Notes under the pieces: generated by a model
What the model was told of the DNA's origin: nothing
The model's database searches: none
What the model saw: only the letters and a program-made list of their open reading frames with translations
Origin: Streptomyces sp. 35G-GA-8
GTDB taxonomy: Bacteria > Actinomycetota > Actinomycetes > Streptomycetales > Streptomycetaceae
NCBI RefSeq assembly: GCF_023534745.1
Contig: NZ_JAMHJQ010000011.1
Coordinates: 186,001-250,000 of the forward strand
DNA length: 64,000 nt
Direction: 5' to 3'
Translations under genes and position numbers: made by a program
In this document: positions 33,612 to 42,597 of the stretch, piece by piece
Numbering within the stretch: position 1 is the first letter of the stretch
Layout: the number at the start of each line of letters is the position of its first letter

Positions 33612-34883
33612 CTACTCGGCGGCCTCGGCCGTCGCCGCGTCCCTGGCGATCCCGCCGAGGACGCTCGACGGGCTGGCGCCCGGCTCGACCGCCTTGCCGA
33701 TGTTCTTCTTGAGGCTCTCGCTCACGCTCGCCCACGAGTTCTTGCCGTACGGGATCAGCTCGGAAGTGGGCAGCGCGGTCAGGAACGTGCGCAGGTCCGC
33801 GTACTGCGGGTCCGCCACCATCGCCTCGTTCGCGCTGTAGGTGACCGGCAGCAGGTCGTACTGCCCGGCGAAGGACATCACGTTCTTGTCGTTGTACGCG
33901 AAGTCCAGGAACTTGCCGATCGCCGTACGGTGACCGTTCTGCTTGAAGGCCATCATCCAGTCGGCCACGCCCATGGACGCCTTGGCCTTGCCGTTGACGC
34001 CGGGCAGCGGCACCATCCCGACCTTGACGCCCTGCTTCGCGGCCTCCTCCATCAGGGAGGGATGTCCGTTGAGCATGCCGACCTGGCCGCTGGTGAACGC
34101 CTTGAAGGCGGTGGCGCGGTCGAGCTTGCCGGGGGCGACGGGCCCGGTCAGCCCCTTGCCGACCAGCTCCTTCTGGAGCCACTGGAATGTCTTGATGTTC
34201 TGTTGCGAGTCGATGTTGTACGAGCCGTCGGCGGTGTCCGTGTAGCCGCCGCCGCCGCTCAGCAGCCACATCATGGTCTCGCCCTGCGCCTCCTCGGAGC
34301 CCAGCGGCAGCGCGAACGGTGTGGTCACGCCCGTGGCCTTGAGCGCCTCGGCGTGGGACTGGATGTCGTCCCAGTTCTTCGGGGCGTCCAGACCGGCCTG
34401 GTCGAAGAGTTCCTTGTTGTAGAAGAGCAGCCGGGTGGAGGCGACGAACGGCAGTCCGTACTGGATGCGGTTGACCTTGCCGGCCTCGGAGAGCTGGGAG
34501 AGGAAGTTCGCCTGCGTGGGGACGGAGAGCACTTCGTCGGCGGTGTAGAGCTTGTCCTGCTTCACATAGTTGGCGTACGAGCCGACCTGCGCGATGTCGG
34601 GGGCCCGGTCCTCCTCGACCATCGTGGCGACATCGCTGTCGACGGTCTTCCAGGGGCGGACGCTGACGTCGACCTTGATGCCGGGGTTCTCGGACTCGAA
34701 GGCGGAGGCGAGCGCGGACCAGTACTTCTCGGAACTGTTCTCGGAGCTGGTGCCGTAGTCGGCGGCGACGAACTTGAGGGTGACGTCGTCCCCGGACCCT
34801 CCCGTACTGCCACAGCCGGCCAGCGCCATTGTCATGCCCCATGCGGCTATCGCCGCGGTCATTCCCAGATAGCGCTGTCGCAC
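33612..34883 (-). CDS. ABC sugar-binding lipoprotein
   Basis: A 423-residue extracellular solute-binding protein of the carbohydrate family (SBP type 1). A lipoprotein signal is visible: MRQRYLGMTAAIAAWGMTMA followed by LAGC with the lipidated Cys24. The mature part carries SSEKYWSALASAFESENPGIKVDV and APDIAQVGSYANYVKQ, usual for this family. No permease genes adjoin it, so it must work with transport components elsewhere; MsiK could energise them. It is divergent from nagK-nagA, with a DasR-type site in the 236-base shared region, suggesting an aminosugar or chitooligosaccharide ligand. The ligand is inference. Confidence 0.9.
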   Translation of the reverse strand: MRQRYLGMTAAIAAWGMTMALAGCGSTGGSGDDVTLKFVAADYGTSSENSSEKYWSALASAFESENPGIKVDVSVRPWKTVDSDVATMVEEDRAPDIAQVGSYANYVKQDKLYTADEVLSVPTQANFLSQLSEAGKVNRIQYGLPFVASTRLLFYNKELFDQAGLDAPKNWDDIQSHAEALKATGVTTPFALPLGSEEAQGETMMWLLSGGGGYTDTADGSYNIDSQQNIKTFQWLQKELVGKGLTGPVAPGKLDRATAFKAFTSGQVGMLNGHPSLMEEAAKQGVKVGMVPLPGVNGKAKASMGVADWMMAFKQNGHRTAIGKFLDFAYNDKNVMSFAGQYDLLPVTYSANEAMVADPQYADLRTFLTALPTSELIPYGKNSWASVSESLKKNIGKAVEPGASPSSVLGGIARDAATAEAAE

Positions 34884-35076
34884 AGCTGTGTTCCCGCCCT
34901 TGTTCTTCGATTGCGCGTAAGGCCCCGGTCGGTCCCCCGTGACGCACTGTTATGAAGCAGTGATTTTCCCCCATCCGGAGGTTTCGGGTCCACCGGGGAT
35001 TGGTTTCACTTAGGCAACGCCCACACCTGGAGCCCAGGGGCCTCCGCGTTTGTATGGAGACTCAACAATCCTGGGC

Positions 35077-35092
35077 AGTGGACTAGACCTTT
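35077..35092 (+). promoter_or_regulatory. dre-like (DasR) site upstream of nagK
   Basis: The 16-mer AGTGGACTAGACCTTT matches the dre consensus at about 13 of 16 positions and shares the TGGACTAGACC core with sites at 1031 (cutC) and 57011 (msiK). It lies 28 bases upstream of the nagK GTG and may overlap the promoter. In S. coelicolor the nagKA operon is a known DasR target, which supports the reading. Confidence 0.75.
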
Positions 35093-35119
35093 CAAGGGTC
35101 TACGCGCGAGACTGTTTCC

Positions 35120-36109
35120 GTGAGACACGTCATCGCCCTGGATGTGGGCGGCACAGGCATGAAAGCCGCCCTCGTAGGGGCGGACGGCGCGCTGCTGCAC
35201 CAAGCGCGGCGGGCGACCGGCAGGGAGCGCGGGCCCGAGGCCGTCGTGGAGACCATTCTCGGTTTCGCGGCGGAACTGCGCGCGTACGGCGTCGAGCACT
35301 TCGGCGAGAGCGCGGTGGCCGCCGGGGTCGCCGTGCCCGGCATCGTCGACGCCGAGCGCGGTATCGCGGTGTACGCGGCCAATCTCGGCTGGCGCGACGT
35401 ACCGATGCGCGAGCTGCTCGGCGCCCGGCTCGGCGGCGTACCCGTCGCGCTCGGGCACGACGTACGCACCGGCGGTCTCGCCGAGGGGCGGCTCGGCGCG
35501 GGCCGGGGGGCCGACCGGTTCCTGTTCGTGCCGCTGGGCACCGGGATCGCCGGGGCCATTGGCATCGCGGGCTCCATAGAGGCCGGCGCCCACGGCTACG
35601 CGGGCGAGATCGGGCATGTCGTGGTCCGCCCCGACGGGCCCGAGTGCGGCTGCGGGCAGCGCGGCTGTCTGGAGGCCCTTGCCTCCGCCGGGGCCGTGAC
35701 CCGCGCCTGGGCGGCGGCCAGCGGCGACCCGGAGGCGGACGCCGCCGACTGCGCGAAGGCCGTGGAATCCGGCGACCCGGCGGCCGTACGGGTCTGGCTC
35801 GACGCGGTCGACGCGCTCGCCGCGGGGCTGGTCACCGCGCTCACGCTGCTCGACCCCCGAACGCTGATCATCGGTGGCGGTCTGGCCGAGGCGGGGGAAA
35901 CCTTGTTCACACCCCTGCGGGCCCGGGTCGAGGAACGGGTCACGTTCCAGAAGCTGCCCGAGATCGTCCCGGCGGCCCTCGGTGACCACGCCGGCTGTCT
36001 GGGCGCGGGCCTGCTGGCCTGGGACCTGCTCGCCGCCACCGAGCCCACCGCCACCCACGACACCAATCCGTCCGACGCCGACCCACTCGCCACGGAGGTA
36101 TCCGCCTGA
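35120..36109 (+). CDS. nagK: N-acetylglucosamine kinase (ROK family)
   Basis: A 329-residue ROK-family sugar kinase. Phosphate motif IALDVGGTGMKAALVG is at the start, the sugar-binding region includes GHDVRTGGLAEGRLG and EIGHVVVRPDGPECGCGQRGCLEA (His plus Cys3 zinc site). It phosphorylates GlcNAc to GlcNAc-6-phosphate in the cytosol, giving the NagA substrate. Start is GTG at 35120. Its TGA overlaps the nagA ATG by one base (TGATG), so the pair is tightly coupled. A DasR-type site precedes it. Other ROK sugars are possible, but the nagA context settles it. Confidence 0.92.
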   Translation: MRHVIALDVGGTGMKAALVGADGALLHQARRATGRERGPEAVVETILGFAAELRAYGVEHFGESAVAAGVAVPGIVDAERGIAVYAANLGWRDVPMRELLGARLGGVPVALGHDVRTGGLAEGRLGAGRGADRFLFVPLGTGIAGAIGIAGSIEAGAHGYAGEIGHVVVRPDGPECGCGQRGCLEALASAGAVTRAWAAASGDPEADAADCAKAVESGDPAAVRVWLDAVDALAAGLVTALTLLDPRTLIIGGGLAEAGETLFTPLRARVEERVTFQKLPEIVPAALGDHAGCLGAGLLAWDLLAATEPTATHDTNPSDADPLATEVSA

Positions 36110-37293
36110 TGGCCGCTAGCGCCCCACGCGCCGCGCACGCCGCACGCGCCCCACGCGCCGAAAGCACCGTTCTCACCGGCGCCCGGGTGGTGCTGCCCAC
36201 CGGAACCGTGGAGGGCGGGCGGGTGATCATCGAGGGCGGCCGGATCGCGGGCGCCGCCCACGACGACACCGTCTCGCTGGATCTCTCCGGCCACTGGATC
36301 GTCCCGGGCTTCGTGGACATGCACAACCACGGCGGCGGCGGCGCCTCGTTCACCTCCGGCTCCGTGGACGACGTGCTCAAGGGCATCCGTACGCACCGCG
36401 AGCACGGCACCACCACCCTGGTCGCCTCCACCGTCACCGGCGAGATGGACTTCCTCGCGCACCGCGCGGGCTTCCTCTCCGAGCTGGTCGAGCAGGGCGA
36501 GCTGGCCGGGATCCACTTCGAGGGCCCGTTCATCTCCCCCTGCCGCAAGGGCGCCCACAGCGAGGCGCTGCTGCGCGACCCCGACCCGGCCGAGGTGCGC
36601 AAGCTGCTCGACGCGGCGCGCGGCACGGCCAGGATGGTCACGCTCGCCACCGAACTGCCCGGCGGCATCGAGTCCGTACGGCTCCTCGCGGAGCACGGCG
36701 TGATCGCCGCCGTCGGCCACACGGACGCGACATACGAGCAGACCGTGGCGGCCATCGACGCGGGCGCGACCGTCGCGACGCATCTCTTCAACGCGATGCC
36801 GCCGCTCGGCCACCGCGCTCCGGGACCGATCGCCGCGCTGCTGGAGGACGAGCGGGTCACGGTCGAGCTGATCAACGACGGTACGCATCTGCACCCCGCG
36901 GCCCTGGAGCTGGCGTTCCACCGCGCGGGCGCGGACCGGGTCGCCTTCGTCACGGACGCGATGGACGCGGCCGGCTTCGGCGACGGGCGCTATGAACTCG
37001 GCCCGCTCGCCGTCGAGGTCAAGGAGGGCGTCGCGCGGCTGGTGGAGGGCGGCTCGATCGCCGGTTCCACGCTGACCCAGGACATCGCGTTCAAGCGGGC
37101 GGCGACCGTGGACCGGCTGCCGGTGGAGGACATCGTGCGGGCGGTCTCCGCCAACCCGGCGCGGCTGCTCGGCGTGTACGACAAGGTCGGCTCGCTGGAG
37201 CCGGGCAAGGACGCGGACCTGGTGGTCCTCGACGAGGAGTTCTCGGTCAAGGGTGTCCTGCACAAGGGCGAATGGGTGATTGAACCCAAGTAG
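36109..37293 (+). CDS. nagA: N-acetylglucosamine-6-phosphate deacetylase
   Basis: A 394-residue metal-dependent amidohydrolase converting GlcNAc-6-phosphate to glucosamine-6-phosphate and acetate. Metal and catalytic residues are recognisable: His72 and His74 in DMHNHGGGG, Glu138 in IHFEGPF, later histidines in AVGHTDA and ATHLFNAM, and catalytic Asp283 in FVTDAMDA. Length fits NagA. It is coupled to nagK and can also receive GlcNAc-6P from MurQ, joining chitin and cell-wall recycling. A terminator follows within 40 bases. Confidence 0.95.
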   Translation: MAASAPRAAHAARAPRAESTVLTGARVVLPTGTVEGGRVIIEGGRIAGAAHDDTVSLDLSGHWIVPGFVDMHNHGGGGASFTSGSVDDVLKGIRTHREHGTTTLVASTVTGEMDFLAHRAGFLSELVEQGELAGIHFEGPFISPCRKGAHSEALLRDPDPAEVRKLLDAARGTARMVTLATELPGGIESVRLLAEHGVIAAVGHTDATYEQTVAAIDAGATVATHLFNAMPPLGHRAPGPIAALLEDERVTVELINDGTHLHPAALELAFHRAGADRVAFVTDAMDAAGFGDGRYELGPLAVEVKEGVARLVEGGSIAGSTLTQDIAFKRAATVDRLPVEDIVRAVSANPARLLGVYDKVGSLEPGKDADLVVLDEEFSVKGVLHKGEWVIEPK

Positions 37294-37329
37294 GTTGATT
37301 TACCCGCGAGTACGAGGAAATCCATCCGG

Positions 37330-37369
37330 AGGCGGTCGGCCCGGGGTCTGGGCCTACCGCCTTCTGTTT
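37330..37369 (+). terminator. terminator after nagA
   Basis: An interrupted stem (AGGCGGT and GGCCC pairing with GGGCC and ACCGCCT, seven-base loop, 37330-37362) is followed by TCTGTTT. It separates nagKA from the kinase/aldolase pair. Confidence 0.7.
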
Positions 37370-37424
37370 GGCATGATCGCTCCGGTAATTGGCCGAACGA
37401 GCGCGTTTCCCGGGGGTGCGACGG

Positions 37425-38369
37425 ATGATCGTGACGGTCACGCTCAATGCCGCGCTGGACATCACGTACCACACCCCCGCGCTGGTCCCGGGCACCACGC
37501 ACCGCGTCAGCGATGTCACCGAACGCCCCGGCGGCAAGGGCCTGAACGTCGCGCGGGTGCTGTCGGCACTGGGCCACGAGACGGTGGTGACGGGGTTCGC
37601 GGGCGGCCGGACGGGCGATGTGCTGCGGGAACTGCTCGGCAACAGCGGCCCCGGGAGCTCCAGGGCCCGGCCGGTGGACGCGCTCGTACCGATCTCCGGC
37701 TCCACCCGCCGCACCCTCGCCGTCGTCGACGAGACGAGCGGCGACACCACTCAGCTCAACGAGCCGGGCCCGACCGTCTCCTCCGCCGAGTGGTCCGACT
37801 TCCTCGGCGCGTACGAGCGGCTGCTCACCGGCGCCGACGCCGTCGCCCTGTGCGGCAGCCTGCCGCCCGGCATCCATGTCGGCGCGTACGCCGAGCTGAT
37901 CCGCCGGGCCCGCGCCGCCGGCGTGCCGGTGCTCCTCGACACCAGCGGCGAACCGCTGCGCCGGGGCGTCGCCGCCCGCCCCGATCTGGTCAAGCCGAAC
38001 GCCGACGAGCTCGCCCGGCTCACCGGCTCCCGCGAGCCGCTGCGCGCCGCGCGCGACGCCCGCCGGCGCGGCGCGCACGCCGTCATCGCCTCGCTCGGAC
38101 CCGACGGCATCCTCGCGGCCACCCCGGACGGAATCTGGCAGGCGACCCCGCCCGCTTCCGTGAAGGGCAACCCGACGGGCGCGGGCGACTCGGCGGTGGC
38201 CGGGCTGCTCTCGGGCCTCGTCGAGCGGCTGCCCTGGCCGGCCCGGCTGGCCCGCGCGGTCGCCCTGGCCACGGCGACGGTCCTGGCCCCGGCGGCGGGC
38301 GAGTTCGACACGGAGGCGTACGAGGAACTGCTGCCACGGGTGACGGTGACGGAACAACCCGGACCGTAG
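37425..38369 (+). CDS. PfkB-family hexose-phosphate kinase (1-phosphofructokinase type)
   Basis: A 314-residue ribokinase-family sugar kinase. Signatures: TLNAALDITYH at the start, RPGGKGLNVARVL (PfkB signature 1), and GNPTGAGDSAVAG near the C-terminus (signature 2 with catalytic Asp). This subgroup contains 1-phosphofructokinase (FruK), tagatose-6-phosphate kinase (LacC) and archaeal-type 6-phosphofructokinase-2. The next gene encodes a class II aldolase, so a phosphorylation-then-cleavage route for fructose-1-phosphate or tagatose-6-phosphate is likely. The start at 37425 follows GGGGGTG; an ATG at 37389 in frame is less likely. Confidence 0.88.
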   Translation: MIVTVTLNAALDITYHTPALVPGTTHRVSDVTERPGGKGLNVARVLSALGHETVVTGFAGGRTGDVLRELLGNSGPGSSRARPVDALVPISGSTRRTLAVVDETSGDTTQLNEPGPTVSSAEWSDFLGAYERLLTGADAVALCGSLPPGIHVGAYAELIRRARAAGVPVLLDTSGEPLRRGVAARPDLVKPNADELARLTGSREPLRAARDARRRGAHAVIASLGPDGILAATPDGIWQATPPASVKGNPTGAGDSAVAGLLSGLVERLPWPARLARAVALATATVLAPAAGEFDTEAYEELLPRVTVTEQPGP

Positions 38370-38440
38370 CGTCGAGGAACGCCCCGGACCCGGCGTCAAG
38401 GCCGAGGACGGAACCGCAAGCTGGAAGGACTGAGGCACGC

Positions 38441-39310
38441 ATGCCACTCGTCAGCACCGGAGAACTCGTCACGGCCGCGAGGACCGCGGGCAGCGGAATC
38501 GCCGCCTTCAACGTCATCACCCTGGAGCACGCGGAGGCGATCGCCACCGGCGCCGAAGGGGCCGGGGCGCCCGCGATCCTCCAGATATCGGAGAACGCGG
38601 TGACGTTCCACGGCGGCGACCCCGGCGCGGTCACCGCCGCCGCGGCGGCCGTCGCCCGCGCCTCCTCCGCGCCGCTCTCCCTCCATCTCGACCATGTCGA
38701 ATCGGTGGCACTGCTGCGGGCCGCGCCCCGGGCCGGCTTCAGCTCGGTGATGTTCGACGCGTCGAAACTGCCGTACGCGGACAACCTCGCGGCCACCGCC
38801 GAGGTCGTGCGCTGGGGCCATGACCACGGCATCTGGGTCGAGGCCGAACTGGGCGCGGTGGGCGGCAAGGACGGCGAACCGTCCCTCGACGCACACGCCC
38901 CGGGCGTCCGTACGGATCCGGCCGAGGCGAGCGTCTATGTCGCCGAGACCGGCGTGGACGCGCTGGCCGTCGCGGTCGGCTCGTCCCACGCGATGACCCA
39001 CCGCACGGCCGCTCTCGACCACACCCTGATCGCCGCGCTGCGCGACGCCGTCCCCGTACCCCTGGTCCTGCACGGGTCGTCCGGTGTCCCGGACGAGGAG
39101 ATCCGCCGGGCGGTCGCGGCCGGCATGGTCAAGATCAATGTGGGTACGGCGCTCAACACGGCCTTCACCGGCGCCGTACGCGCCTATCTCGCCGCGCACC
39201 CCACGACGGTGGACCCCCGGAAATACCTCGTCCCGGCTCGCGAGGCGATGGCCGGGACGGTGGCGGATTTCCTGCGGGTGGTCAGCTCCGCCGACTCCCC
39301 GGCGCGCTGA
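38441..39310 (+). CDS. class II aldolase (FbaA/GatY/KbaY type)
   Basis: A 289-residue zinc-dependent aldolase. Markers: IAAFNVITLEHAEAI, SLHLDHVES with the first metal His, GFSSVMFDASKLPYADNLAATAEVV, VEAELGAVGGKDG, VAVGSSHAM, PLVLHGSSGVPDEEIRRAV and GMVKINVGTALN. The short length and these motifs fit the GatY/KbaY (tagatose-bisphosphate) and Fba-B subgroup rather than the long FbaA type. It follows the PfkB kinase by 71 bases and presumably splits the ketose-1,6- or 1-phosphate product into triose phosphates. Substrate (fructose versus tagatose) cannot be read from sequence. Confidence 0.9.
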   Translation: MPLVSTGELVTAARTAGSGIAAFNVITLEHAEAIATGAEGAGAPAILQISENAVTFHGGDPGAVTAAAAAVARASSAPLSLHLDHVESVALLRAAPRAGFSSVMFDASKLPYADNLAATAEVVRWGHDHGIWVEAELGAVGGKDGEPSLDAHAPGVRTDPAEASVYVAETGVDALAVAVGSSHAMTHRTAALDHTLIAALRDAVPVPLVLHGSSGVPDEEIRRAVAAGMVKINVGTALNTAFTGAVRAYLAAHPTTVDPRKYLVPAREAMAGTVADFLRVVSSADSPAR

Positions 39311-39314
39311 TCAC

Positions 39315-39376
39315 CACCCCTTGGGGAGCTACCCCTTGGGAGGACTACCTCTTGGGGGACTACCCCTTGGGGGGCG
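39315..39376. repeat. four short repeats (about 16 bp) at a gene end
   Basis: Four degenerate copies of ACCCCTTGGGG plus a four- to five-base linker lie between the aldolase stop and the 3' end of the convergent gene; the last copy includes that gene's stop codon and final codons (TPPKG). Each unit is itself a short palindrome, so the array may act as a terminator. Confidence 0.65.
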
Positions 39377-40424
39377 TGACCTCCAGCCAGTCGAGAATGG
39401 CGTCGCACTGATTGCCCTGCTCGCAGGAGATCTTGAGGGTGTTCTTGCCCTTCTTGAGCTCGACCGGCGCCCACGTGGTCTGCCAGTTCTTCGACCAGTC
39501 CGGGTCGTTGGAGCTGATGAAGTTCTTCAGCCCGAGCGGGGAGTTGTTCGCCTTGCCGTTGACGGTCAGGGTGGCGTTGGCGTCCTTGGCGGGTATGGCG
39601 TAGCGCACGGACAGCGCGTAGGAGCCGGCCTCCTCGATGTCGGCGGTCCAGGTCACCGACGCCCCGACGGCGTTGAAGCCGGTCACATAGGAGCCGTTGG
39701 TGCCCTGGGCACCGTCGATGTCCGTCGCGAGGACGGCGGGCGGGCCCAGCTTGAGGGTGGCCGCGTCCTGCTTGGGGAGGCCGATCCCGTCAGGCGACGA
39801 GTCGTCCTTGCCGCTCGCCTCCTCGGTGGGCTGCTGCTGCGACTGGTCGGCCGAGGGGCTGGTGCCGCCGGTCGGTGGCACGTCCGCGTTGTTGTTCTTG
39901 TCGTCGCCGTTGGTGAGCAGCGCGGCCGTGATACCGATCACGACCACCGCGACGACGGCGATCGCGCCGATCAGCAGGCCCTTGGTGTTGGGGCCGCTGC
40001 CGCGCCCGCCGCCCCGCTGGGCCGGCACCTGGCGGGTGGTGGCACCGCCGGGGTGGGTCTCGGGGGCCGCGTAGTGCGGGTTCTGCTGCTGGCCGTAGGG
40101 CGCCTGACCATAGGGAGCCTGGCCGTAGGGGGCCTGGCCCTGGGGTGCCTGCTGCTGACCGTAGGGAGCCTGGCCGTACTGCGGCTGCTGACCGTACGGC
40201 GCCTGCTGCGGCCCGGCCGCCTGCTGCTGACCGTACTGACGCTCGCCGACCGTTCTGACCTGGTTGTACGAAGTCCTTGGCACGCCGGGCTGCGCGGCCG
40301 GACCGGGGTAGCCGTAGCCGCCTTGGCGTCGCTGATGGGCACCCGCCGCCTGTCCGTCCTCGTACAGATAGCCGAACGGATCGTCGTCCTCGGGCGTGCT
40401 CGTGCCGTTGTTCCCGGCCGTCAT
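39360..40424 (-). CDS. membrane-anchored carbohydrate-binding protein
   Basis: A 354-residue protein. Residues 1-135 are low complexity, rich in Gln/Gly/Tyr/Pro with repeated APYGQ units; a single membrane helix (KGLLIGAIAVVAVVVIGITAALL) follows at about 150-172; then a Ser/Thr/Asp/Gln linker and a C-terminal domain (about 225-354) resembling CBM35/CBM6-type modules: ATDIDGAQGTNGSYVTGFNAVGASVTWTADIEEAGSYALSVRYA and PVELKKGKNTLKIS. The tail contains two cysteines. It is likely a type II membrane protein displaying a glycan-binding module. Ligand unknown. It lies downstream of cdgB on the same strand. Confidence 0.85.
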   Translation of the reverse strand: MTAGNNGTSTPEDDDPFGYLYEDGQAAGAHQRRQGGYGYPGPAAQPGVPRTSYNQVRTVGERQYGQQQAAGPQQAPYGQQPQYGQAPYGQQQAPQGQAPYGQAPYGQAPYGQQQNPHYAAPETHPGGATTRQVPAQRGGGRGSGPNTKGLLIGAIAVVAVVVIGITAALLTNGDDKNNNADVPPTGGTSPSADQSQQQPTEEASGKDDSSPDGIGLPKQDAATLKLGPPAVLATDIDGAQGTNGSYVTGFNAVGASVTWTADIEEAGSYALSVRYAIPAKDANATLTVNGKANNSPLGLKNFISSNDPDWSKNWQTTWAPVELKKGKNTLKISCEQGNQCDAILDWLEVTPPKG

Positions 40425-40589
40425 CCCTGGTCACTCCTTACCATCTCGCCAGCGTCGCCGACCGGCCGAGCCTACCTCGAATGGGCAAGGCCACGGGCGG
40501 GCCTTGACGGGTGGCAGCCAGTCTGCGACCCGTGGGTGAACAACGGATCGCAGACATGTCCCAGCACTGTCCCGAACGGCTGTGGAAAC

Positions 40590-40627
40590 CGTCCCGACAT
40601 GTCGGGACGCCCCCTCGGGGAGCGTCT
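40590..40627 (-). terminator. double hairpin / 20-bp palindrome after cdgB
   Basis: A perfect 20-bp palindrome, CGTCCCGACATGTCGGGACG (40590-40609), is preceded on the - strand by a second hairpin (GACGC-N-CCCC paired with GGGG-N-GCGTC) at the cdgB stop. The pair could terminate cdgB, but the palindrome could also be an operator for the carbohydrate-binding protein gene that starts 165 bases downstream. Confidence 0.45.
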
Positions 40628-42347
40628 ACCCCGCACGCCGGTGCACCTTGCTCCGCGACCGCTTTTCGATATACATCCGCTGGTCAGCGGATTGCAGTAC
40701 TTCCTCGACCGACATCCCGCAGCTCGCCCAGCTGATACCGAAGCTCGCCCCGACCCGGACCGCCCGGCCGTCGACCCTGATGGGCGGAATGATCGCGTTC
40801 CGCAGCCGTACGGCGAGATCGGCGGCGTCCGCCGAACCGAGTCCGTCCGCGAGAACGACGAATTCGTCACCCCCGAGGCGGGCGACGGTGTCCCCGTCCC
40901 GTACCCCGGTGGTCAGCCGGCGCGCGACCTCGATCAGCACCGCGTCACCGGTGTTGTGGCCGAACCGGTCGTTGATGGACTTGAAGCCGTCGAGGTCGCA
41001 GAAGAGGACCGCCAGGCCCTTCGTGCCGTCGTCGGCCTCGGGGTCGTCGTTGGGCGCGACCATGTGCACATGGTGGTCGAGGGGCACCCCGCCGACCGCG
41101 GGCACGACCGAACGGCCGCCGCCCTGGCCGCCGCCGCGCTCCTCGTACTGGTCATAGCCGTCATAGCCGTCGTACGCGTCATATCCGGGCTCGTACAGGA
41201 CGGTGCCCTCGTACCCTCCGTACGCCGCGTCCAGCGCCTCGACCGCGGTCTCCCGCATCGCGTGGGGCCGCGAACAGAGCCGGGCGCTGAGACGGGAGCG
41301 CAGCTCGGCGCTGTTCGGCAGGCCGGTGAGCGAGTCGTGCGAGGCGCGGTGCGCGAGCTGGAGCTCGCGGCTCTTGCGCTCCTCGATGTCCTCGACGTGG
41401 GTGAGCAGAAAGCGCGGGCCGTCGGCGGTGTCGGCGACCACGGAGTTGCGCAGCGAGACCCAGACGTAGGTGCCGTCGCGCCGCAGCAGCCGCAGCTCGG
41501 CGCGGCCCCCCTCGGCGGAGGTGCGCAGCAGCGTCCCGATGTCCTCGGGGTGGACCAGATCGGAGAAGGAGTGGCGGCGCATCGCGGAGGCGGGGCGGCC
41601 CAGCAGCCGGCAGAGCGCGTCATTGGTCCGCAGCAGCCGGCCGTGCTGGTCACCGCCCATCTCGGCGATGGCCATCCCGCTGGGTGCGTACTCGAACGCC
41701 TGGCGGAAGGATTCCTCACTGGCCCGCAGCGCCTGCTGTTCCCGTTCGAGCCGGACCAGCGCGCGCTGCATATTTGCTCGCAGCCGAGCGTTACTGATCG
41801 CAATGGCGGCCTGCGACGCGTACATCTGGAGCGCTTCCTGCCCCCAGGGGCCCGGCCGGCGCCCGCCGCGCGGCCGGTCGACGGAGATGACGCCGAGCAG
41901 CTCGCTCCCGCCGCCGGACGCGTACATCGGGGCGTAGAGCCGGTCCTGCGGGTGCCACTCGTCCTCGAAGCGCGGATCGGGACCCTCGGTGTACCACTGC
42001 GGGACGTCGTCCTCCAGCAGCACCCAGCCCTCGGTGTGCGGTATGAAGCGCAGCTCGCCCCAGCTCTCGCCCATCAGCAGCCGCCGCTCCCAGGAGGCCC
42101 GGGAGCCGACACGGCCGGTGATCAGGGCTTCGGCGGCGGCACTCCCGGCGAACGCGGCGACGACGAGGTCACCGTCGGCCTGGACGACATTGACGCAGGC
42201 CAGTTCGTACCCGAGCCCGGTGACGACACCGTCGGCCACGGTCTGGAGGGTGTCCGCAAGGCTGCGGGCGGTGTTGAGTTCGGCGACGGCCTCATGCAAC
42301 TGCCGCAGGGTCGCAAGACGGACATACGGCTCCGACTCGGTCTCCAT
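40626..42347 (-). CDS. cdgB: diguanylate cyclase CdgB (GAF-PAS-GGDEF)
   Basis: A 573-residue c-di-GMP synthase. An N-terminal GAF domain (about 15-190), a PAS/PAC module (about 215-340, RASEESFRQAFEYAPSGMAIAE through THVEDIEERKSREL) and a C-terminal GGDEF domain. The active GGDEF motif is at 492-496; the allosteric inhibitory I-site RDGD lies exactly five residues before it. The GGDEF domain is interrupted by a low-complexity insert (Tyr/Asp/Gly repeats, then Gly-rich). CdgB in S. coelicolor is a BldD target that delays development when overexpressed. The start at 42347 (METESEP) follows GGGGAGAG; a longer frame starts at 42392. Confidence 0.93.
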   Translation of the reverse strand: METESEPYVRLATLRQLHEAVAELNTARSLADTLQTVADGVVTGLGYELACVNVVQADGDLVVAAFAGSAAAEALITGRVGSRASWERRLLMGESWGELRFIPHTEGWVLLEDDVPQWYTEGPDPRFEDEWHPQDRLYAPMYASGGGSELLGVISVDRPRGGRRPGPWGQEALQMYASQAAIAISNARLRANMQRALVRLEREQQALRASEESFRQAFEYAPSGMAIAEMGGDQHGRLLRTNDALCRLLGRPASAMRRHSFSDLVHPEDIGTLLRTSAEGGRAELRLLRRDGTYVWVSLRNSVVADTADGPRFLLTHVEDIEERKSRELQLAHRASHDSLTGLPNSAELRSRLSARLCSRPHAMRETAVEALDAAYGGYEGTVLYEPGYDAYDGYDGYDQYEERGGGQGGGRSVVPAVGGVPLDHHVHMVAPNDDPEADDGTKGLAVLFCDLDGFKSINDRFGHNTGDAVLIEVARRLTTGVRDGDTVARLGGDEFVVLADGLGSADAADLAVRLRNAIIPPIRVDGRAVRVGASFGISWASCGMSVEEVLQSADQRMYIEKRSRSKVHRRAG

Positions 42348-42597
42348 TGCTCGCTCTCCCCGAGACCTCGACAGCAACTCCAGGATTCTCATCGGCTCTC
42401 GTCCTGCACTGGCCTCGCCACTGAATCACAGGGAGCTGCGCGCTCGGTACACAGGGTCAACAATTACCCCACTCTGTGAGTCAAGTCACATGACCCGATG
42501 AAGGGATGGACGGCCTGGTGAGAGCGCTCCCCAACTTTCTTGAACGCAAATTCGGCGGGGTGGCGAGCCAAGGTGACGGGCCGGGGCGGCGGGCCGG

